DNA of 64,000 nt from Pseudomonas resinovorans NBRC 106553 (GCF_000412695.1 NC_021499.1:1674001-1738000); one strand, 5' to 3'; shown: positions 9,008 to 19,215, counted from the stretch's first letter. A program made the numbers and translations. Notes: generated from the sequence alone by a model not told the origin.

Positions 9008-9187
9008 TCAGAGGTCGAAATCGTAGTCGGAGAGCTGCTTCTGCAGGCGTCGTTCCTCGAGGTAGTTGTCGATGATGCGGCGCTTGGTCAGGTTGGTCTT
9101 CGCGGCTTCCGCCGGGGCTTCCGACTCTTCGGAGTCCTCCGCGACGAAGTCTTCTTCGAGTTCGATTTCTTCTTTGGCTGTGGTCAT
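9008..9187 (-). CDS. Small acidic protein, PA3496-like
   Basis: A 59-residue protein with a very acidic first half (EEIELEEDFVAEDSEESE) and a basic, helical second half (KRRIIDNYLEERRLQKQL). ATG 9187 is used; an in-frame GTG three codons upstream overlaps the GGAG ribosome binding site. It matches my memory of the PA3496 family of putative envelope-integrity proteins, which sits next to nth in P. aeruginosa as here. No signal peptide or membrane segment is seen, so an envelope role is not evident from sequence. Confidence 0.75.
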   Translation of the reverse strand: MTTAKEEIELEEDFVAEDSEESEAPAEAAKTNLTKRRIIDNYLEERRLQKQLSDYDFDL

Positions 9188-9224
9188 AAGGTTCACTCCA
9201 CGATGCGGGGCGCTCTTGGCGGAC

Positions 9225-9253
9225 CTTATAACGGCAAAGCTGGAGTCGGTAAA
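9225..9253 (-). promoter_or_regulatory. Sigma-70-type promoter for the small acidic protein
   Basis: On the minus strand TTTACC (9248-9253) is followed after 17 bases by TATAAG (9225-9230), 38 bases before the start codon. Four of six and five of six bases match consensus, with ideal spacing. Confidence 0.6.
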
Positions 9254-9295
9254 AAAGATTTTTTCAATCGGATACTTGAGTAAATCAATAGGCGA

Positions 9296-9934
9296 TCAAT
9301 CGTCCGAGGTCTTCGCCTTGTACTCGCACAGGTCCTCGATGCGGCATGCACCGCAGCGGGGTTTGCGCGCCACGCAGACGTAGCGGCCATGCAGGATCAG
9401 CCAGTGGTGGGCGTCGAGGAGGAATTCCTTCGGGACGAATTTCAGCAGCTTCTTCTCCACCTCCAGCACGTTCTTGCCGGGGGCGATGCCGGTACGGTTG
9501 CTGACCCGGAAGATGTGGGTGTCCACCGCCATGGCCGGTTGGCGGAAGGCGGTATTGAGCACCACGTTGGCGGTCTTGCGGCCGACGCCGGGCAGGGCTT
9601 CGAGGTCTTCGCGGTTGTCCGGCACCTGGCTGTCGTGCTTCTCGACGAGGATGCGGCAGGTCTCGATGACGTTCTTGGCCTTGCTGTTGTACAGGCCGAT
9701 GGTCTTGATGTACTCCGACAGCCCGTCCACGCCCAGGGCGTGGATGGCCTCCGGGGTGTTGGCCACCGGGTAGAGCTTGGCGGTGGCCTTGTTGACGCCG
9801 ACGTCGGTGGCCTGGGCGGAGAGGATCACCGCGATCAGCAGCTCGAAGGGCGTGCTGTAGGCCAGTTCGGTTTCGGGGTTCGGGTTGTCTTCGTGCAGGC
9901 GGCGGAAGATTTCGTAGCGTTTCGCGGCGTTCAT
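9296..9934 (-). CDS. nth: Endonuclease III
   Basis: This 212-residue base-excision DNA glycosylase/AP lyase removes oxidised pyrimidines. The helix-hairpin-helix LPGVGRK contains catalytic Lys120, and Asp138 (AVDTH) is in place. The [4Fe-4S] ligands are Cys187-x6-Cys194-x2-Cys197-x5-Cys203. The start overlaps the rnfE stop by 4 bases, so it is the last gene of the rnf operon, the same linkage as in other gammaproteobacteria. Confidence 0.97.
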   Translation of the reverse strand: MNAAKRYEIFRRLHEDNPNPETELAYSTPFELLIAVILSAQATDVGVNKATAKLYPVANTPEAIHALGVDGLSEYIKTIGLYNSKAKNVIETCRILVEKHDSQVPDNREDLEALPGVGRKTANVVLNTAFRQPAMAVDTHIFRVSNRTGIAPGKNVLEVEKKLLKFVPKEFLLDAHHWLILHGRYVCVARKPRCGACRIEDLCEYKAKTSDD

Positions 9935-10503
9935 CGGGAATCAGCGGTCCGGTTGGTCAGGTGGCGCCACAGCGCCAGAAGCGTGCCGAGCAGGATAAAG
10001 GCTCCGGGTGCCAGGGCGAACAGCGGAATGCCGTTGGCGCCCAATTGCAGCTGCCAGCCCAGGGCCGTCGGTCCCAGCAGCCAGTCGGCGTGGGCGAACA
10101 GGCTGGCGTGGCCCAGGGCTTCGCGCAGCGCGCCCAGCAGCAGGGCGAGCAGGGCGAAGGCCAGCCCCGCGCGCAGGCCTTCCAGGGCGTCGGGACGCTC
10201 CCGCAAGGCAAGGTGCACGCAGGGCACCACCAGCAGGTAGGGGTAAGGTCCCAGTGCCTGGTGCAGGTCGAAGGCGCCGGCCTGCAACAGCAGGCTGGCC
10301 AGGCTCACCAGCAGGGCGGACAGCAGCGTCGCGCCCAGCCAGTGGGCGTTTCCCGTCAGGTGTCGGTCGAACAGCGGCAGGGCGAGACCGAACAGCGTCA
10401 GCACGGGCAAGCCGAGCAGCGCCAACCCCAGGCCCTTGACCAGCAGGTCGGTGGCGCCCAGCAGCAGGGCCAGGCCCAGCAGGCCGAGGTGGTCGGCTTT
10501 CAT
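9931..10503 (-). CDS. rnfE: RnfE-like membrane subunit, degenerate
   Basis: The 190-residue protein has about six hydrophobic segments and is placed as RnfE by operon position (after RnfG, before nth) and weak sequence likeness (DLLVKGLGLAL; YLLVVPCVHLALRERP). True RnfE has a Cys in an N-terminal LGLCP motif and another in TNC; together with two from RnfA they hold an intramembrane [2Fe-2S] cluster. Here only the second Cys remains (VVPC) and the N-terminal one is absent. ATG 10503 overlaps the rnfG stop by 4 bases. Electron-carrying function is doubtful. Confidence 0.75.
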   Translation of the reverse strand: MKADHLGLLGLALLLGATDLLVKGLGLALLGLPVLTLFGLALPLFDRHLTGNAHWLGATLLSALLVSLASLLLQAGAFDLHQALGPYPYLLVVPCVHLALRERPDALEGLRAGLAFALLALLLGALREALGHASLFAHADWLLGPTALGWQLQLGANGIPLFALAPGAFILLGTLLALWRHLTNRTADSR

Positions 10504-11111
10504 GGCGATGTCTCCCCGAGCAGCAGTTGCCGATGGCCGTCGAAGTACTGCAGGGCGTGCTGGATAGCGCTGACCACGGCGCGGGAGGTGATGGTGGCGC
10601 CGGCGATCTGGTCGAACTGGCCCTTGTCGGCCTTTACCCGCCATTCCGCCTCCGGGTGGCTGGCCAGGGCGGCATCGCTGAATGTCTGCCGCAACCAGGC
10701 GCTGCGGGCCGGCTCGATGCGGTCGCCGATCCCGGCGGTTTCCCGGTGGCCGAGCACTTTGGTGGCGAGCAGGCGGCCGTCCGGGCGAATGGCCAGCAGC
10801 AGGTGTATCGGTCCTTCGTAACCCTTGGCCGTGGCGGGCAGCAGCACGGCCACCGGGAGCCCCTGGCGGCTGGCCAGCCAGGCCTGGGTGAGAGCCGGAT
10901 TGCCGAGCAATTCGCTGGCGGGCAGGGCGATGGGTTGGGCGAGCGGATGGTTGTCGTAGCTGCCGGGGGGCAACAGGTCGAGCAGGGCGCGCTCGGCGGC
11001 GGCCTGACGCCCGGTTTCGATGCGCTCGCCGAGCAGCTGGCCGACGGCGATCAGCAGCACCAGGCCGAGGACCGCCAGCGCGGCGAGTATCCCCAGGTCG
11101 CGGCCCTTCAT
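10500..11111 (-). CDS. rnfG: RnfG-like FMN-binding subunit
   Basis: A 203-residue protein with one N-terminal membrane helix (about 7-27) and a periplasmic FMN-binding domain. The covalent FMN site is kept as AGATITS with Thr173. RnfG passes electrons through the periplasmic side of the Rnf complex. It overlaps rnfD and rnfE by 4 bases each, so the genes are translationally coupled. Confidence 0.88.
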   Translation of the reverse strand: MKGRDLGILAALAVLGLVLLIAVGQLLGERIETGRQAAAERALLDLLPPGSYDNHPLAQPIALPASELLGNPALTQAWLASRQGLPVAVLLPATAKGYEGPIHLLLAIRPDGRLLATKVLGHRETAGIGDRIEPARSAWLRQTFSDAALASHPEAEWRVKADKGQFDQIAGATITSRAVVSAIQHALQYFDGHRQLLLGETSP

Positions 11112-12115
11112 GGCCGCACCTCCCGGCCGCGCTCGGCGAGGCGGTCGAGGGTGGGCACCAGCAGGTTCATCAGAAGGATGGCGAAGGCCATGCCGTCGGC
11201 ATAACCGCCCCAGGCGCGGATCACGTAGACCAGCACCCCGGTGCCTACGCCGAACAGCAGGCGCGCGCGGTCACTGCCGGCGCCGGAGACCGGCTCGGTG
11301 GCGATGAAGAAGGCGCCGAGCATGGTGGCGCCGCTGAACAGGTGGAACAGCGGCGAGCCGTTGGAATCCGAGCCGCTACCGTTCCAGCACAGCAGGCTTG
11401 CGACGAAAAGGCCGGCCAGCAGGCCTACCGGCGCGTGCCAGCGGATCACCTTGCGCTGCAGCAGGAACAGGCCACCCAGGAGGAAGGCCAGGTTGATCCA
11501 TTCGGCGCCGCGTCCGCCGAAGCCGCCAAAGGCCGTGTGGCCGGCGAAGAGTTCGTCGATGGTCAGGCGATTGTTGTGCTTGAGGCTGTCCAGCGCGGTG
11601 GCCTGGCTCCAGCCATCGGGGAGGCCAGCGCCCAGGCCCAGCACCTGTTGCAGCGATTCGCCAAGGCCGGGGTGCTGGCCGGGGCTGGGCCACTGGTTGA
11701 GCAGGGCGGGGAAGGCCACCAGCACCACGGCGTAGCCGAGCATGGCGGGGTTGAAGGGGTTCTGGCCGAAGCCGCCGAACAACGCCTTGCCGAACAACAG
11801 GGCGAAGGCGCAGGCGCCAGCGGTGAGCCACCAGGGCGAGTAGGGGGGCAAGGCCAGGGCCAGCAGGGTGGCGCTGACCAGGGCGCTGCCTTCGCCCAGC
11901 ACGGGCTGGTTGAACAGCGCCGCTTCGGCCATGGCCGGCTGCCGACGCAGGCGGCACACCAGCGCTTCGCAGGCGAGGGCGACCGGTATCGCCACCAGGA
12001 GTTGCAACAGGCTGCCCCAGCCGTATTGCCAGAACAGCGCAAGCAGGCCCGGCAGGCAGGCGACCAGCACCAGCTGCATGCTGGGGCGCGGGTCGAAGGC
12101 CGGGCGGGTGGTCAT
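11108..12115 (-). CDS. rnfD: RnfD-like membrane FMN subunit
   Basis: A 335-residue polytopic protein of the NqrB/RnfD family. The family segments [15 protein letters not shown] (115-129) and [13 protein letters not shown] are present, and the covalent FMN site is kept as WSQATALD with Thr173. It starts by overlapping the extended rnfB stop; no rnfC lies between them, where the usual rnfABCDGE order would put it. It otherwise looks intact. Confidence 0.9.
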   Translation of the reverse strand: MTTRPAFDPRPSMQLVLVACLPGLLALFWQYGWGSLLQLLVAIPVALACEALVCRLRRQPAMAEAALFNQPVLGEGSALVSATLLALALPPYSPWWLTAGACAFALLFGKALFGGFGQNPFNPAMLGYAVVLVAFPALLNQWPSPGQHPGLGESLQQVLGLGAGLPDGWSQATALDSLKHNNRLTIDELFAGHTAFGGFGGRGAEWINLAFLLGGLFLLQRKVIRWHAPVGLLAGLFVASLLCWNGSGSDSNGSPLFHLFSGATMLGAFFIATEPVSGAGSDRARLLFGVGTGVLVYVIRAWGGYADGMAFAILLMNLLVPTLDRLAERGREVRP

Positions 12116-13497
12116 GACGACGGCGACTGTTCGGCGAGGGCCCGTTCCGCCTTGGCCAGGCGCTCACGGGCGTTGGCCAGGGCGGCAGGGTCGGCGGCGG
12201 ACTGGCGCTCCAGCTTGCCGAGGTCGGCGCGGGCGTAGGCCAGTTCGGTCTTGATGGCGCGCAGGGCCGGGTCGATCGGGCGCTTGTCGACGCGTTGCAG
12301 GTTCGGCGGCTGCTTGCCGGAAGCATCCTCGGCGGCGTGCAAGGCGGTTTCGGCGGCGGCCAGGGCCTTGCGCAGTGGCGCCAGTTCGGCTTCGCTGGCG
12401 CCTTTCTGTTCCGCGCTCTTGAGCTCGGCGCGACGGCTGGCCAGGGCGATCTTCGCGCGCTTGAGATTGGCCTCGCCCGCGCTGGCTGGCGCGGCGACCG
12501 GTATGCCCTGGAGGCTGTCCAGATGTTGCTGGGCACGCTCCACCGCGGCGCGCAGCTCGGCAAGCTGGGCCTGCTGATCGGCAGTGGGGGCGTCGCCGAA
12601 GGCCTTCTCGGTACGGCTCAGCTGGGTACGGCTCATGGCGGCGGCGACCTTCGCCTGCTTGAGGGCGGCTTCGTCCACCTGCGGGGCCGGCACCGCCAGC
12701 GCTGCCGTGAGCGCGGCCTGGGCCTTGTCATTGGCCTGGCGCAGTTCGGCCACCAGGGATTGCAGGTCGGAGGTGCCATAGACCTCCAGCCGGTCCTCGG
12801 CCTTCTTCAGCGCCACCTGGGCCATGGCGGCCTCGATCTTCAGACGCTTCTGCTGGTCGTTCAGGCTGGGGAGCGCGGCTTTCTGCGCTTTCACCCGTTC
12901 GATGGCGGCCTGTACCGCGTCCAGCGGCGCGGCGCTGCTGGTCTCGGCCTGGGCGGCTTCGGCGGCGCGAGCGGCACGGGCTTCGCGATCGGCACGGCGT
13001 CGGGCGTCGTCACGGGCGAGGCGCGCGTTGCGGAACTCGAAGCGCTGGCGGAACTGGTCGGCGCGCTGGCGTTGGGCGCTGGCGGCCGGTTCCGCCAGTG
13101 GCAGGATGTCGATGCAGTCCACGGGGCAGGGCGCCACGCAGAGTTCACAGCCGGTGCACTCGTCGCTGATGACGCTGTGCATCTGCTTGGCGGCGCCGAC
13201 TATGGCGTCCACCGGGCAGGCCTGGATGCACTTGGTGCAGCCGATGCATTCGGCCTCGCGGATGAAGGCGATCTGTGGCGGCACCGCGCCGTTGGGAGCG
13301 TCCAGCGGCAGGGGCTGGACCTGCAGCAGGTCGGCCAGGGCGATGATGGTGGCCGTACCGCCGGGTGGGCACTTGTTGATCGCCTCGCCCCGGGCCATGC
13401 CCTCGGCGTAGGGCTTGCAGCCGGGATGGCCGCACTTGCCGCACTGGGTCTGCGGCAGCAGGGCGTCGATGCGCTGGATCAGGTTGGCCTGGCTCAT
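12112..13497 (-). CDS. rnfB: RnfB-type ferredoxin with long RnfC-like tail
   Basis: The 461-residue protein is about 270 residues longer than ordinary RnfB. Residues 10-45 are the RnfB four-Cys Fe-S domain (Cys19, 22, 27, 43). Residues 80-135 hold two [4Fe-4S] ferredoxin motifs (Cys84, 87, 90, 94 and 114, 117, 120, 124). The usual N-terminal hydrophobic anchor is missing, so the protein appears soluble. Residues 140-461 are a charged, Ala-rich coiled coil with about four 50-residue repeats beginning LK(Q/R)AK-A-A---R. The stretch [12 protein letters not shown] resembles the repeats at the RnfC C-terminus. An in-frame loss of the rnfC body would explain it; I also recall long solitary RnfB proteins in other pseudomonads. 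Confidence 0.88.
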   Translation of the reverse strand: MSQANLIQRIDALLPQTQCGKCGHPGCKPYAEGMARGEAINKCPPGGTATIIALADLLQVQPLPLDAPNGAVPPQIAFIREAECIGCTKCIQACPVDAIVGAAKQMHSVISDECTGCELCVAPCPVDCIDILPLAEPAASAQRQRADQFRQRFEFRNARLARDDARRRADREARAARAAEAAQAETSSAAPLDAVQAAIERVKAQKAALPSLNDQQKRLKIEAAMAQVALKKAEDRLEVYGTSDLQSLVAELRQANDKAQAALTAALAVPAPQVDEAALKQAKVAAAMSRTQLSRTEKAFGDAPTADQQAQLAELRAAVERAQQHLDSLQGIPVAAPASAGEANLKRAKIALASRRAELKSAEQKGASEAELAPLRKALAAAETALHAAEDASGKQPPNLQRVDKRPIDPALRAIKTELAYARADLGKLERQSAADPAALANARERLAKAERALAEQSPSS

Positions 13498-14048
13498 TGC
13501 GCCCCCATGCCGTTGAAGCCGAGCAGCGCCAGGCCCATCAGCCCGGCGCAGACCAGCAGCAGGGGCGCGCCACGGAAGGCGGCTGGCACCAGGGATTCAT
13601 CCACTTGCCGCAGCAGGTCGTCGAACAGGCTCAGCACCAGCCAGAAACCCAGGCCGCCACCCAGGCCCATGCCGAGGGCGACCGGGAAGCTGCCGGCGGC
13701 GCCCAGCAGCATGGCGCCCAGCGCCGCGCCATTGACCACCAGCAATGGCCAGAGGCCGTCCCGGGCCAGGGCCGGGCGCAGGCGGGCGAGCAGGCGCAGG
13801 CTGAGCCAGGCCAGCGGTGCCAGCAACGGCAGGAAGATGAACAGGCGCACGGCGCCCAGCTCCAGCGGCGCCAGCAGCAGGTGCTCCAGCAGCCAGGCCA
13901 GGGGCGTGGCCAGGGCGATCACCGCGCCGCCGGCAAGCGCCAGGGCGCGGCTGCGTGGCTGGCGCAGGCTATCGGCGCCGAACGGCAGGCCGAGAACCAG
14001 GTTGTTGACCAGGGCCGCGCCGAGCAGGGCGAAGAGGAAATCGGTCAT
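13494..14048 (-). CDS. rnfA: RnfA-like membrane subunit lacking cluster cysteines
   Basis: The 184-residue polytopic protein is recognisable as RnfA by LVNNLVLG near the N-terminus and [19 protein letters not shown] near the C-terminus. Ordinary RnfA has FLGLCPFMG and TTNCAVLG, whose two Cys help ligate the membrane iron-sulfur centre. Here the corresponding segments read LVLGLPFGA and VVNGAALG, so both Cys are gone; the one Cys present (LLVCAG) is elsewhere. It is first in the operon and overlaps rnfB by 4 bases. Confidence 0.78.
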   Translation of the reverse strand: MTDFLFALLGAALVNNLVLGLPFGADSLRQPRSRALALAGGAVIALATPLAWLLEHLLLAPLELGAVRLFIFLPLLAPLAWLSLRLLARLRPALARDGLWPLLVVNGAALGAMLLGAAGSFPVALGMGLGGGLGFWLVLSLFDDLLRQVDESLVPAAFRGAPLLLVCAGLMGLALLGFNGMGAQ

Positions 14049-14196
14049 AGGGACTTGAGCGTCGCCGGTCTGGAAAAAGGGCCGCGTATTATCCGGGATG
14101 CAGCCGGAGTGGTACAGGGGCGCGGCCGCGCCTGGGTTAAGGCTAGCTCAGGGAGGTTGCGGGCACCCTGCGGTATGGCACGACCCTCTCCCCCGG

Positions 14197-14220
14197 CCCC
14201 TCTCCCTTGAGGGAGAGGGG
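14197..14220. repeat. Short palindrome CCCCTCTCCCT/AGGGAGAGGGG
   Basis: A perfect 11-bp inverted repeat with a 2-base centre in the gap between rnfA and metG. A related hairpin is at 5021-5043. Probably a dispersed intergenic repeat. Confidence 0.65.
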
Positions 14221-14231
14221 AGGCATGAAAG

Positions 14232-14260
14232 CACAACGCCCGCACGAGGCGGGCGTTGTG
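14232..14260 (-). terminator. Terminator hairpin after metG
   Basis: A perfect 12-bp stem (CACAACGCCCGC/GCGGGCGTTGTG) with a 5-base loop lies 17 bases past the metG stop codon. The T-tract is poor, but the stem is strong. Confidence 0.75.
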
Positions 14261-14276
14261 TTGCAGCCGAGGGGCC

Positions 14277-16310
14277 TTACTTGACGCGCTGGCCCGGCTT
14301 GGCGCCGCTGTCGGGGCTCAGCAGGTAGATTTCCTCGCCGCCGGGGCCGGCGGCCAGGACCATGCCTTCGGAGACGCCGAACTTCATCTTGCGCGCGGCC
14401 AGGTTGGCCACGTACAGGGTCAGGCGGCCTTCCAGCTGTGCCGGGTCCGGGTAGGCGCTCTTGATGCCGGAGAACACGTTGCGCTTGGCATCGCCGATAT
14501 CCAGGGTCAGGCGCAGCAGCTTGTCGGCACCTTCGACGAACTCGCACTTCTCGATCAGCGCGATGCGCAGGTCGACGGCGGCGAAGGCGTCGAAGGCGAT
14601 CTCGGCGGCCAGCGGGTCCTTTTCCAGCTCGCCGTTGCCCTTGGGCGCGTTGGCGGCGGCCAGGTCTTCCTTGGAGGCGGCGACCATGGCTTCGATCTTC
14701 GCCGGCTCGATGCGGGTCATCAGCGGGTTGAAGGGGTTCAACTGATGGTCGGCCAGCAGCACCTTGTGGTCGTCCCAGGTCAGCGGGGCGACGTTGAGGA
14801 AGGCTTCGGCGGCGGCGGCCAGCTGCGGCAGCACCGGCTTGAGGAAGATCACCAGCTGGCGGAACAGGTTGACGCCGGCGGCGCACACGGCCTGGACCTC
14901 GTCCTGCTTGCCTTCCTGCTTGGCCAGGGCCCAGGGCGCCTTGTCGGCGATCCAGGCGTTGGCGCGGTCGGCCAGGGCCATGATCTCGCGCATGGCGCGG
15001 GCGAAGTCACGATTCTCGTAGGCGTCGGTGATGCTCGGCGCGGCGGCGGCGAACTCGGCGAACAATTCCGGCGCCGCATTGGCCGCCACCAGCTTGCCGG
15101 CGTTGCCCTTGTGGATGAAACCGGCGCAGCGGCTGGCGATGTTGACCACCTTGCCCACCAGGTCGGAGTTGACCTTCTGCACGAAGTCCTCGAGGTTCAG
15201 GTCGAGGTCGTCGACGCTGCGGCTCAGCTTGGACGCGTAGTAGTAGCGCAGGTATTCCGGCTGCAGGTGGTCCAGGTAGGTGCGCGCCTTGATGAAGGTG
15301 CCGCGGGACTTGGACATCTTCTGCCCGTTCACCGTCAGGTAGCCGTGCACGTTCAGTGCGGTGGGCTTGCGGTAGCCGGCGCCTTCGAGCATGGCGGGCC
15401 AGAACAGGGCGTGGAAGTTGACGATGTCCTTGCCGATGAAGTGGTACAGCTCGGCCTTGGAGTCCTTGTTCCAGAAGGCGTCGAAGTCCAGCTCCGGACG
15501 GCGCGCGCAGAGGTTCTTGAAGCTGGCCATGTAGCCGATGGGGGCGTCCAGCCAGACGTAGAAGTACTTGCCGGGGGCGTCCGGGATCTCGAAGCCGAAG
15601 TAGGGCGCGTCACGGCTGATGTCCCACTCCTGCAGGCCTGCATCCAGCCATTCGGCGATCTTGTTGGCCACCGATTCCTGGAGGGCGCCGCTGCGGGTCC
15701 ACTCCTTGAGCATGGCCTCGAAGTTCGGCAGCTTGAAGAAGTAGTGCAGCGACTCCTTGAGCACCGGGGTGGCGCCGGAGATGGCCGACTTGGGGTTCTT
15801 CAGCTCGGTGGGCGAGTAGGTGGCGCCGCAGGATTCGCAGTTGTCGCCGTACTGGTCTTCGGCCGCGCACTTCGGGCAGGTGCCCTTGATGAATCGGTCG
15901 GCCAGGAACATCTGCTTGTCCGGGTCGAAGTACTGGGTCACCGGGCGGGTGGCGATGTGGCCGGCGTCGCGCAGCTTGGTGTAGATGCTGCTGGAGAGCG
16001 CGCGGTTCTCTTCCGAGTGGGTCGAGTGGTAGTTGTCGAAGTCCACCAGGAAGTCGGCGAAGTCGGTGGTGTGCTCGGCACGGACGTTGTCGATCAACTG
16101 CTCGGAGGTGATGCCTTCCTTCTCGGCGCGCAGCATGATGGCCGAGCCGTGGGCGTCGTCGGCGCAGACGTAGATGGCCTGGTTGCCACGCATCTTCTGG
16201 AAGCGCACCCAGATATCCGTCTGGATGTACTCGACCATATGCCCGAGGTGGATGGACCCGTTGGCATAGGGGAGGGCGCTTGTCACAAGAATCTTGCGGG
16301 GCTCGGTCAT
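14277..16310 (-). CDS. metG: Methionyl-tRNA synthetase
   Basis: The 677-residue class I synthetase charges tRNA-Met. The HIGH-type motif is SIHLGHM near residue 20, the KMSKS loop is [11 protein letters not shown], and a zinc-knuckle pair CPKC...CESC lies in the connective region. The C-terminal ~100 residues form the EMAP/Arc1p-like tRNA-binding domain ([20 protein letters not shown]) found in long dimeric MetRS. It is divergent from apbC, with a 143-base shared upstream region, as in other pseudomonads. Confidence 0.98.
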   Translation of the reverse strand: MTEPRKILVTSALPYANGSIHLGHMVEYIQTDIWVRFQKMRGNQAIYVCADDAHGSAIMLRAEKEGITSEQLIDNVRAEHTTDFADFLVDFDNYHSTHSEENRALSSSIYTKLRDAGHIATRPVTQYFDPDKQMFLADRFIKGTCPKCAAEDQYGDNCESCGATYSPTELKNPKSAISGATPVLKESLHYFFKLPNFEAMLKEWTRSGALQESVANKIAEWLDAGLQEWDISRDAPYFGFEIPDAPGKYFYVWLDAPIGYMASFKNLCARRPELDFDAFWNKDSKAELYHFIGKDIVNFHALFWPAMLEGAGYRKPTALNVHGYLTVNGQKMSKSRGTFIKARTYLDHLQPEYLRYYYASKLSRSVDDLDLNLEDFVQKVNSDLVGKVVNIASRCAGFIHKGNAGKLVAANAAPELFAEFAAAAPSITDAYENRDFARAMREIMALADRANAWIADKAPWALAKQEGKQDEVQAVCAAGVNLFRQLVIFLKPVLPQLAAAAEAFLNVAPLTWDDHKVLLADHQLNPFNPLMTRIEPAKIEAMVAASKEDLAAANAPKGNGELEKDPLAAEIAFDAFAAVDLRIALIEKCEFVEGADKLLRLTLDIGDAKRNVFSGIKSAYPDPAQLEGRLTLYVANLAARKMKFGVSEGMVLAAGPGGEEIYLLSPDSGAKPGQRVK

Positions 16311-16453
16311 GGTGCTCGGCTACCGGATACGAAACAAAAGGAAGTCGGCAACTATATAGGCCCGGCGCGATTTTTTCACGCCCGAAGGACCCAGCGGCTG
16401 GGCGGTCGGTTAGGATAGCCGCCTATTCTGCTCGGTCTTTCCGGAGTTATGCG

Positions 16454-17548
16454 ATGAGCACTCTTTCCCGCGCCCAGGTCGAAGCCACCCTGCGCCAGTT
16501 CACCGATCCCCATCTCGATCAGGACCCGGTCAGCGCCGGCTGCCTGCGCGAGGTCGATATCCAGGGCGGCAAGGTCCGCGTGCGCCTGGAATTGGGTTAT
16601 GCGGCCGGCCTGTTCAAGTCCGGCTGGGCACAGATGCTGAAGATGGCCCTGGAGAACCTCGATGGCGTGGACAGCGCCGAGGTGCAGGTGGATTGCGTGA
16701 TCGCGGCGCACAAGGCCCAGGACCAGGTTCCAGCCCTCACCAACGTGAAGAACGTGATCGCCGTGGCCTCCGGCAAGGGCGGTGTGGGCAAGTCCACCAC
16801 CGCCGCCAACCTGGCCCTGGCCCTGGCCCGAGAGGGGGCCCGCGTGGGCATCCTCGATGCCGATATCTATGGTCCCAGCCAGGGCATCATGTTCGGTATC
16901 CCCGAGGGCACCCGGCCCAAGGTGCGCGACCAGAAGTTCTTCGTGCCGATCGAGGCCCATGGCGTCGAGGTGATGTCCATGGCCTTCCTCACCGACGAGA
17001 ACACTCCGGTGGTCTGGCGCGGCCCGATGGTGTCCGGCGCGCTGATCCAGCTGATCACCCAGACCGCCTGGAACGACCTGGACTACCTGGTGGTGGACAT
17101 GCCGCCGGGCACCGGCGACATCCAGCTGACCCTGGCACAGAAGGTGCCGGTGGCCGGCAGCGTGATCGTCACCACCCCGCAGGACCTCGCCCTGCTGGAC
17201 GCCAAGAAAGGCGTGGAGATGTTCCGCAAGGTGAACATCCCCGTGCTGGGCGTGGTGGAGAACATGGCCGTGCACATCTGCTCCAACTGCGGCCATGCCG
17301 AGCACCTGTTCGGCGAAGGCGGTGGCGAGAAGCTGGCGGCGCAGTACGGCGTCGATCTGCTGGCCTCCCTGCCGCTGTCCATGGCCATCCGCATGCAGTC
17401 CGACGGCGGCAAGCCGACCACCATCGCCGACCCGGAAAGCCAGATCGCCATGATCTACCAGCAGATGGCGCGCTGCGTCGGGGCGCGTATCGCACAGTCC
17501 GACCAGGCCGCCACCGCCATGCCGAACATCACCATCAGCGACGACTGA
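16454..17548 (+). CDS. apbC: Iron-sulfur cluster carrier, Mrp/ApbC P-loop ATPase
   Basis: The 364-residue protein has an N-terminal MIP18/DUF59 domain (about 1-95), a deviant Walker [10 protein letters not shown], and the C-terminal HICSNCGH motif whose CxxC binds a bridging Fe-S cluster in the dimer. It delivers Fe-S clusters to target proteins. ATG 16454 (MSTLSRAQ) with GGAG 8 bases upstream is chosen over longer in-frame starts. Divergent from metG. Confidence 0.96.
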   Translation: MSTLSRAQVEATLRQFTDPHLDQDPVSAGCLREVDIQGGKVRVRLELGYAAGLFKSGWAQMLKMALENLDGVDSAEVQVDCVIAAHKAQDQVPALTNVKNVIAVASGKGGVGKSTTAANLALALAREGARVGILDADIYGPSQGIMFGIPEGTRPKVRDQKFFVPIEAHGVEVMSMAFLTDENTPVVWRGPMVSGALIQLITQTAWNDLDYLVVDMPPGTGDIQLTLAQKVPVAGSVIVTTPQDLALLDAKKGVEMFRKVNIPVLGVVENMAVHICSNCGHAEHLFGEGGGEKLAAQYGVDLLASLPLSMAIRMQSDGGKPTTIADPESQIAMIYQQMARCVGARIAQSDQAATAMPNITISDD

Positions 17549-17639
17549 CAGCGCGGCCATCCGGCGGGGGCCTTTGCCGAGGCTCCCGCCGGACTGTAAG
17601 ATTCGCGGTCAATTTTCAACCCCCTACAGGACGCCCGCC

Positions 17640-18206
17640 ATGAGCATCAAATCGGACAAGTGGATTCGCCGCATGGCGCAGGAACACGGCATGATCGAAC
17701 CCTTCGTCGAGCGCCAGGTGCGCGGCGCGGACGACAGCCGGGTGATTTCCTACGGGGTTTCCAGCTACGGCTACGACGTGCGTTGCGCGGCCGAGTTCAA
17801 GGTGTTCACCAATATCCACTCGGCGGTGGTGGATCCGAAGAACTTCGATGAGAAGAGCTTCGTCGACATCAACAGCGACGTGTGCATCATCCCGCCGAAC
17901 TCCTTCGCCCTGGCCCGCACCGTGGAATACTTCCGCATTCCTCGCGACGTACTGACCATCTGCCTGGGCAAGAGCACCTATGCCCGTTGCGGCATCATCG
18001 TCAACGTGACCCCGCTGGAACCCGAGTGGGAAGGCCACGTGACCCTGGAGTTCTCCAACACCACCAACCTGCCGGCGAAGATCTACGCCCACGAAGGCGT
18101 GGCGCAGATGCTGTTCCTCCAGTCGGACGAGGCTTGCGAAGTGTCCTACCGGGATCGCGGCGGCAAGTACCAGGGCCAGACCGGCGTTACCCTGCCGAAG
18201 GCCTGA
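17640..18206 (+). CDS. dcd: dCTP deaminase
   Basis: The 188-residue enzyme converts dCTP to dUTP, feeding thymidylate synthesis. Family segments GKSTYARCG and [16 protein letters not shown] are present, the latter holding the catalytic Glu, as is the C-terminal [11 protein letters not shown] tail that closes over the nucleotide. ATG 17640 (MSIKSDKW) has the AGG of CTACAGG upstream. It follows apbC by 91 bases and ends before a strong terminator. Confidence 0.97.
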   Translation: MSIKSDKWIRRMAQEHGMIEPFVERQVRGADDSRVISYGVSSYGYDVRCAAEFKVFTNIHSAVVDPKNFDEKSFVDINSDVCIIPPNSFALARTVEYFRIPRDVLTICLGKSTYARCGIIVNVTPLEPEWEGHVTLEFSNTTNLPAKIYAHEGVAQMLFLQSDEACEVSYRDRGGKYQGQTGVTLPKA

Positions 18207-18221
18207 GGCCTATCAGGCAAG

Positions 18222-18252
18222 AAAAAAAGCCGGGCGATTGCCCGGCTTTTTT
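18222..18252 (+). terminator. Rho-independent terminator after dcd
   Basis: AAAAAAAGCCGGGC, loop GATT, GCCCGGCTTTTTT: a textbook terminator that could work in both directions. Confidence 0.93.
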
Positions 18253-18336
18253 GTGCCCGTGGGGGGATTCTGCACACAGTCACCGTAGATACCGCGCTTC
18301 ACCGGTCCACCATTCGAGGTCCGGCATAGCGCCGCT

Positions 18337-18361
18337 GGTGGATGGAAAAGCGCCATCCACC
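18337..18361 (-). terminator. Hairpin after nadE
   Basis: GGTGGATGG and CCATCCACC form a perfect 9-bp stem with a 7-base loop, 24 bases beyond the nadE stop. No T-tract follows on the minus strand, so it may be a dispersed repeat as well as a transcript end. Confidence 0.5.
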
Positions 18362-18384
18362 CTAGGTGGGGTCGATTCCTGCCG

Positions 18385-19215
18385 TTACGGCACCAGCGGC
18401 AGGATGCGCTTGTGCTGGGTGTTGTCGTAGGTGCGCACGATCACGTCATAGGCGTGCTGGCTGACCTGCTGACCATGGAGGAAGGCGTCGATCTCGACAT
18501 AGCTCACGCCGTGAGCCTCCTCGTCGGGTTTGCCGGGGCGCAGTTCTTCCAGGTCGGCGGTGGGCACCTTGTGCACGGCGCTTTCCGGGGCGCCCAGGTA
18601 GCGGGCGATGCTGCGCACCTGGTTCTTCACCAGGCCGGAGAGCGGGGCCAGGTCGCAGGCGCCGTCGCCGAACTTGGTGAAGAAGCCCATCACCGCCTCG
18701 GCGGCGTGGTCGGTGCCGATCACCAGGCCGTTGTTGGCGTTGGCGATGGCGAACTGGGCGACCATGCGGATGCGCGCCTTGATGTTGCCGGTGACGAAGT
18801 CGCGGCGGGCGTCGGCCAGGTGGTTCAGGTGGCTGACCTGCTCGGCGAGGCCGAGCACGCTGTCGGCGATGTTCACCGTCTCTTCTTCATCGGCGCGGAT
18901 GAAGTTCATCGCCACCTGGGCGTCCTGTTCGTCGTGCTGGACGTTGTAGGGCAGGCGCACGGCGATGAAGCGGTAGCCGGCGTCGCCGGTTTCGCTGCGC
19001 AGCTCCTCGACGCTGAGCTGGGCCAGGCGGCCGGCGGTGGTGGAGTCGACGCCGCCGCTGATACCCAGGACCAGGACCTTGAGGCCGGAGGTGCGCAGGC
19101 AGTTCTTGATGAAGGCCTTGCGGCGCTCGACTTCGGCCACCAGGGCGGCTTCGTCGGCGAAGGGCGGGACAACGTCCAGGGCTTTGGCGATTTCTTGCTG
19201 GCGGTTGCTGCTCAT
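18385..19215 (-). CDS. nadE: NH3-dependent NAD+ synthetase
   Basis: The 276-residue enzyme makes NAD from deamido-NAD, ATP and ammonia, the last step of NAD synthesis. The N-type ATP pyrophosphatase loop SGGVDS is present and there is no N-terminal glutaminase domain, so it belongs to the ammonia-using form. It follows pncB by 10 bases on the minus strand, forming a two-gene NAD salvage operon. Confidence 0.97.
   Translation of the reverse strand: MSSNRQQEIAKALDVVPPFADEAALVAEVERRKAFIKNCLRTSGLKVLVLGISGGVDSTTAGRLAQLSVEELRSETGDAGYRFIAVRLPYNVQHDEQDAQVAMNFIRADEEETVNIADSVLGLAEQVSHLNHLADARRDFVTGNIKARIRMVAQFAIANANNGLVIGTDHAAEAVMGFFTKFGDGACDLAPLSGLVKNQVRSIARYLGAPESAVHKVPTADLEELRPGKPDEEAHGVSYVEIDAFLHGQQVSQHAYDVIVRTYDNTQHKRILPLVP

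Noticed and set aside
12112..13497. Reading the long rnfB as a frameshift artefact
   Set aside because: The frame is continuous for 461 codons, with regular 50-residue repeats and 4-base overlaps to both neighbours, so it is a real intact gene.
14256..16418. A 720-codon plus-strand frame over metG
   Set aside because: Shadow frame of metG with Gly/Val/Leu bias and no start signal.
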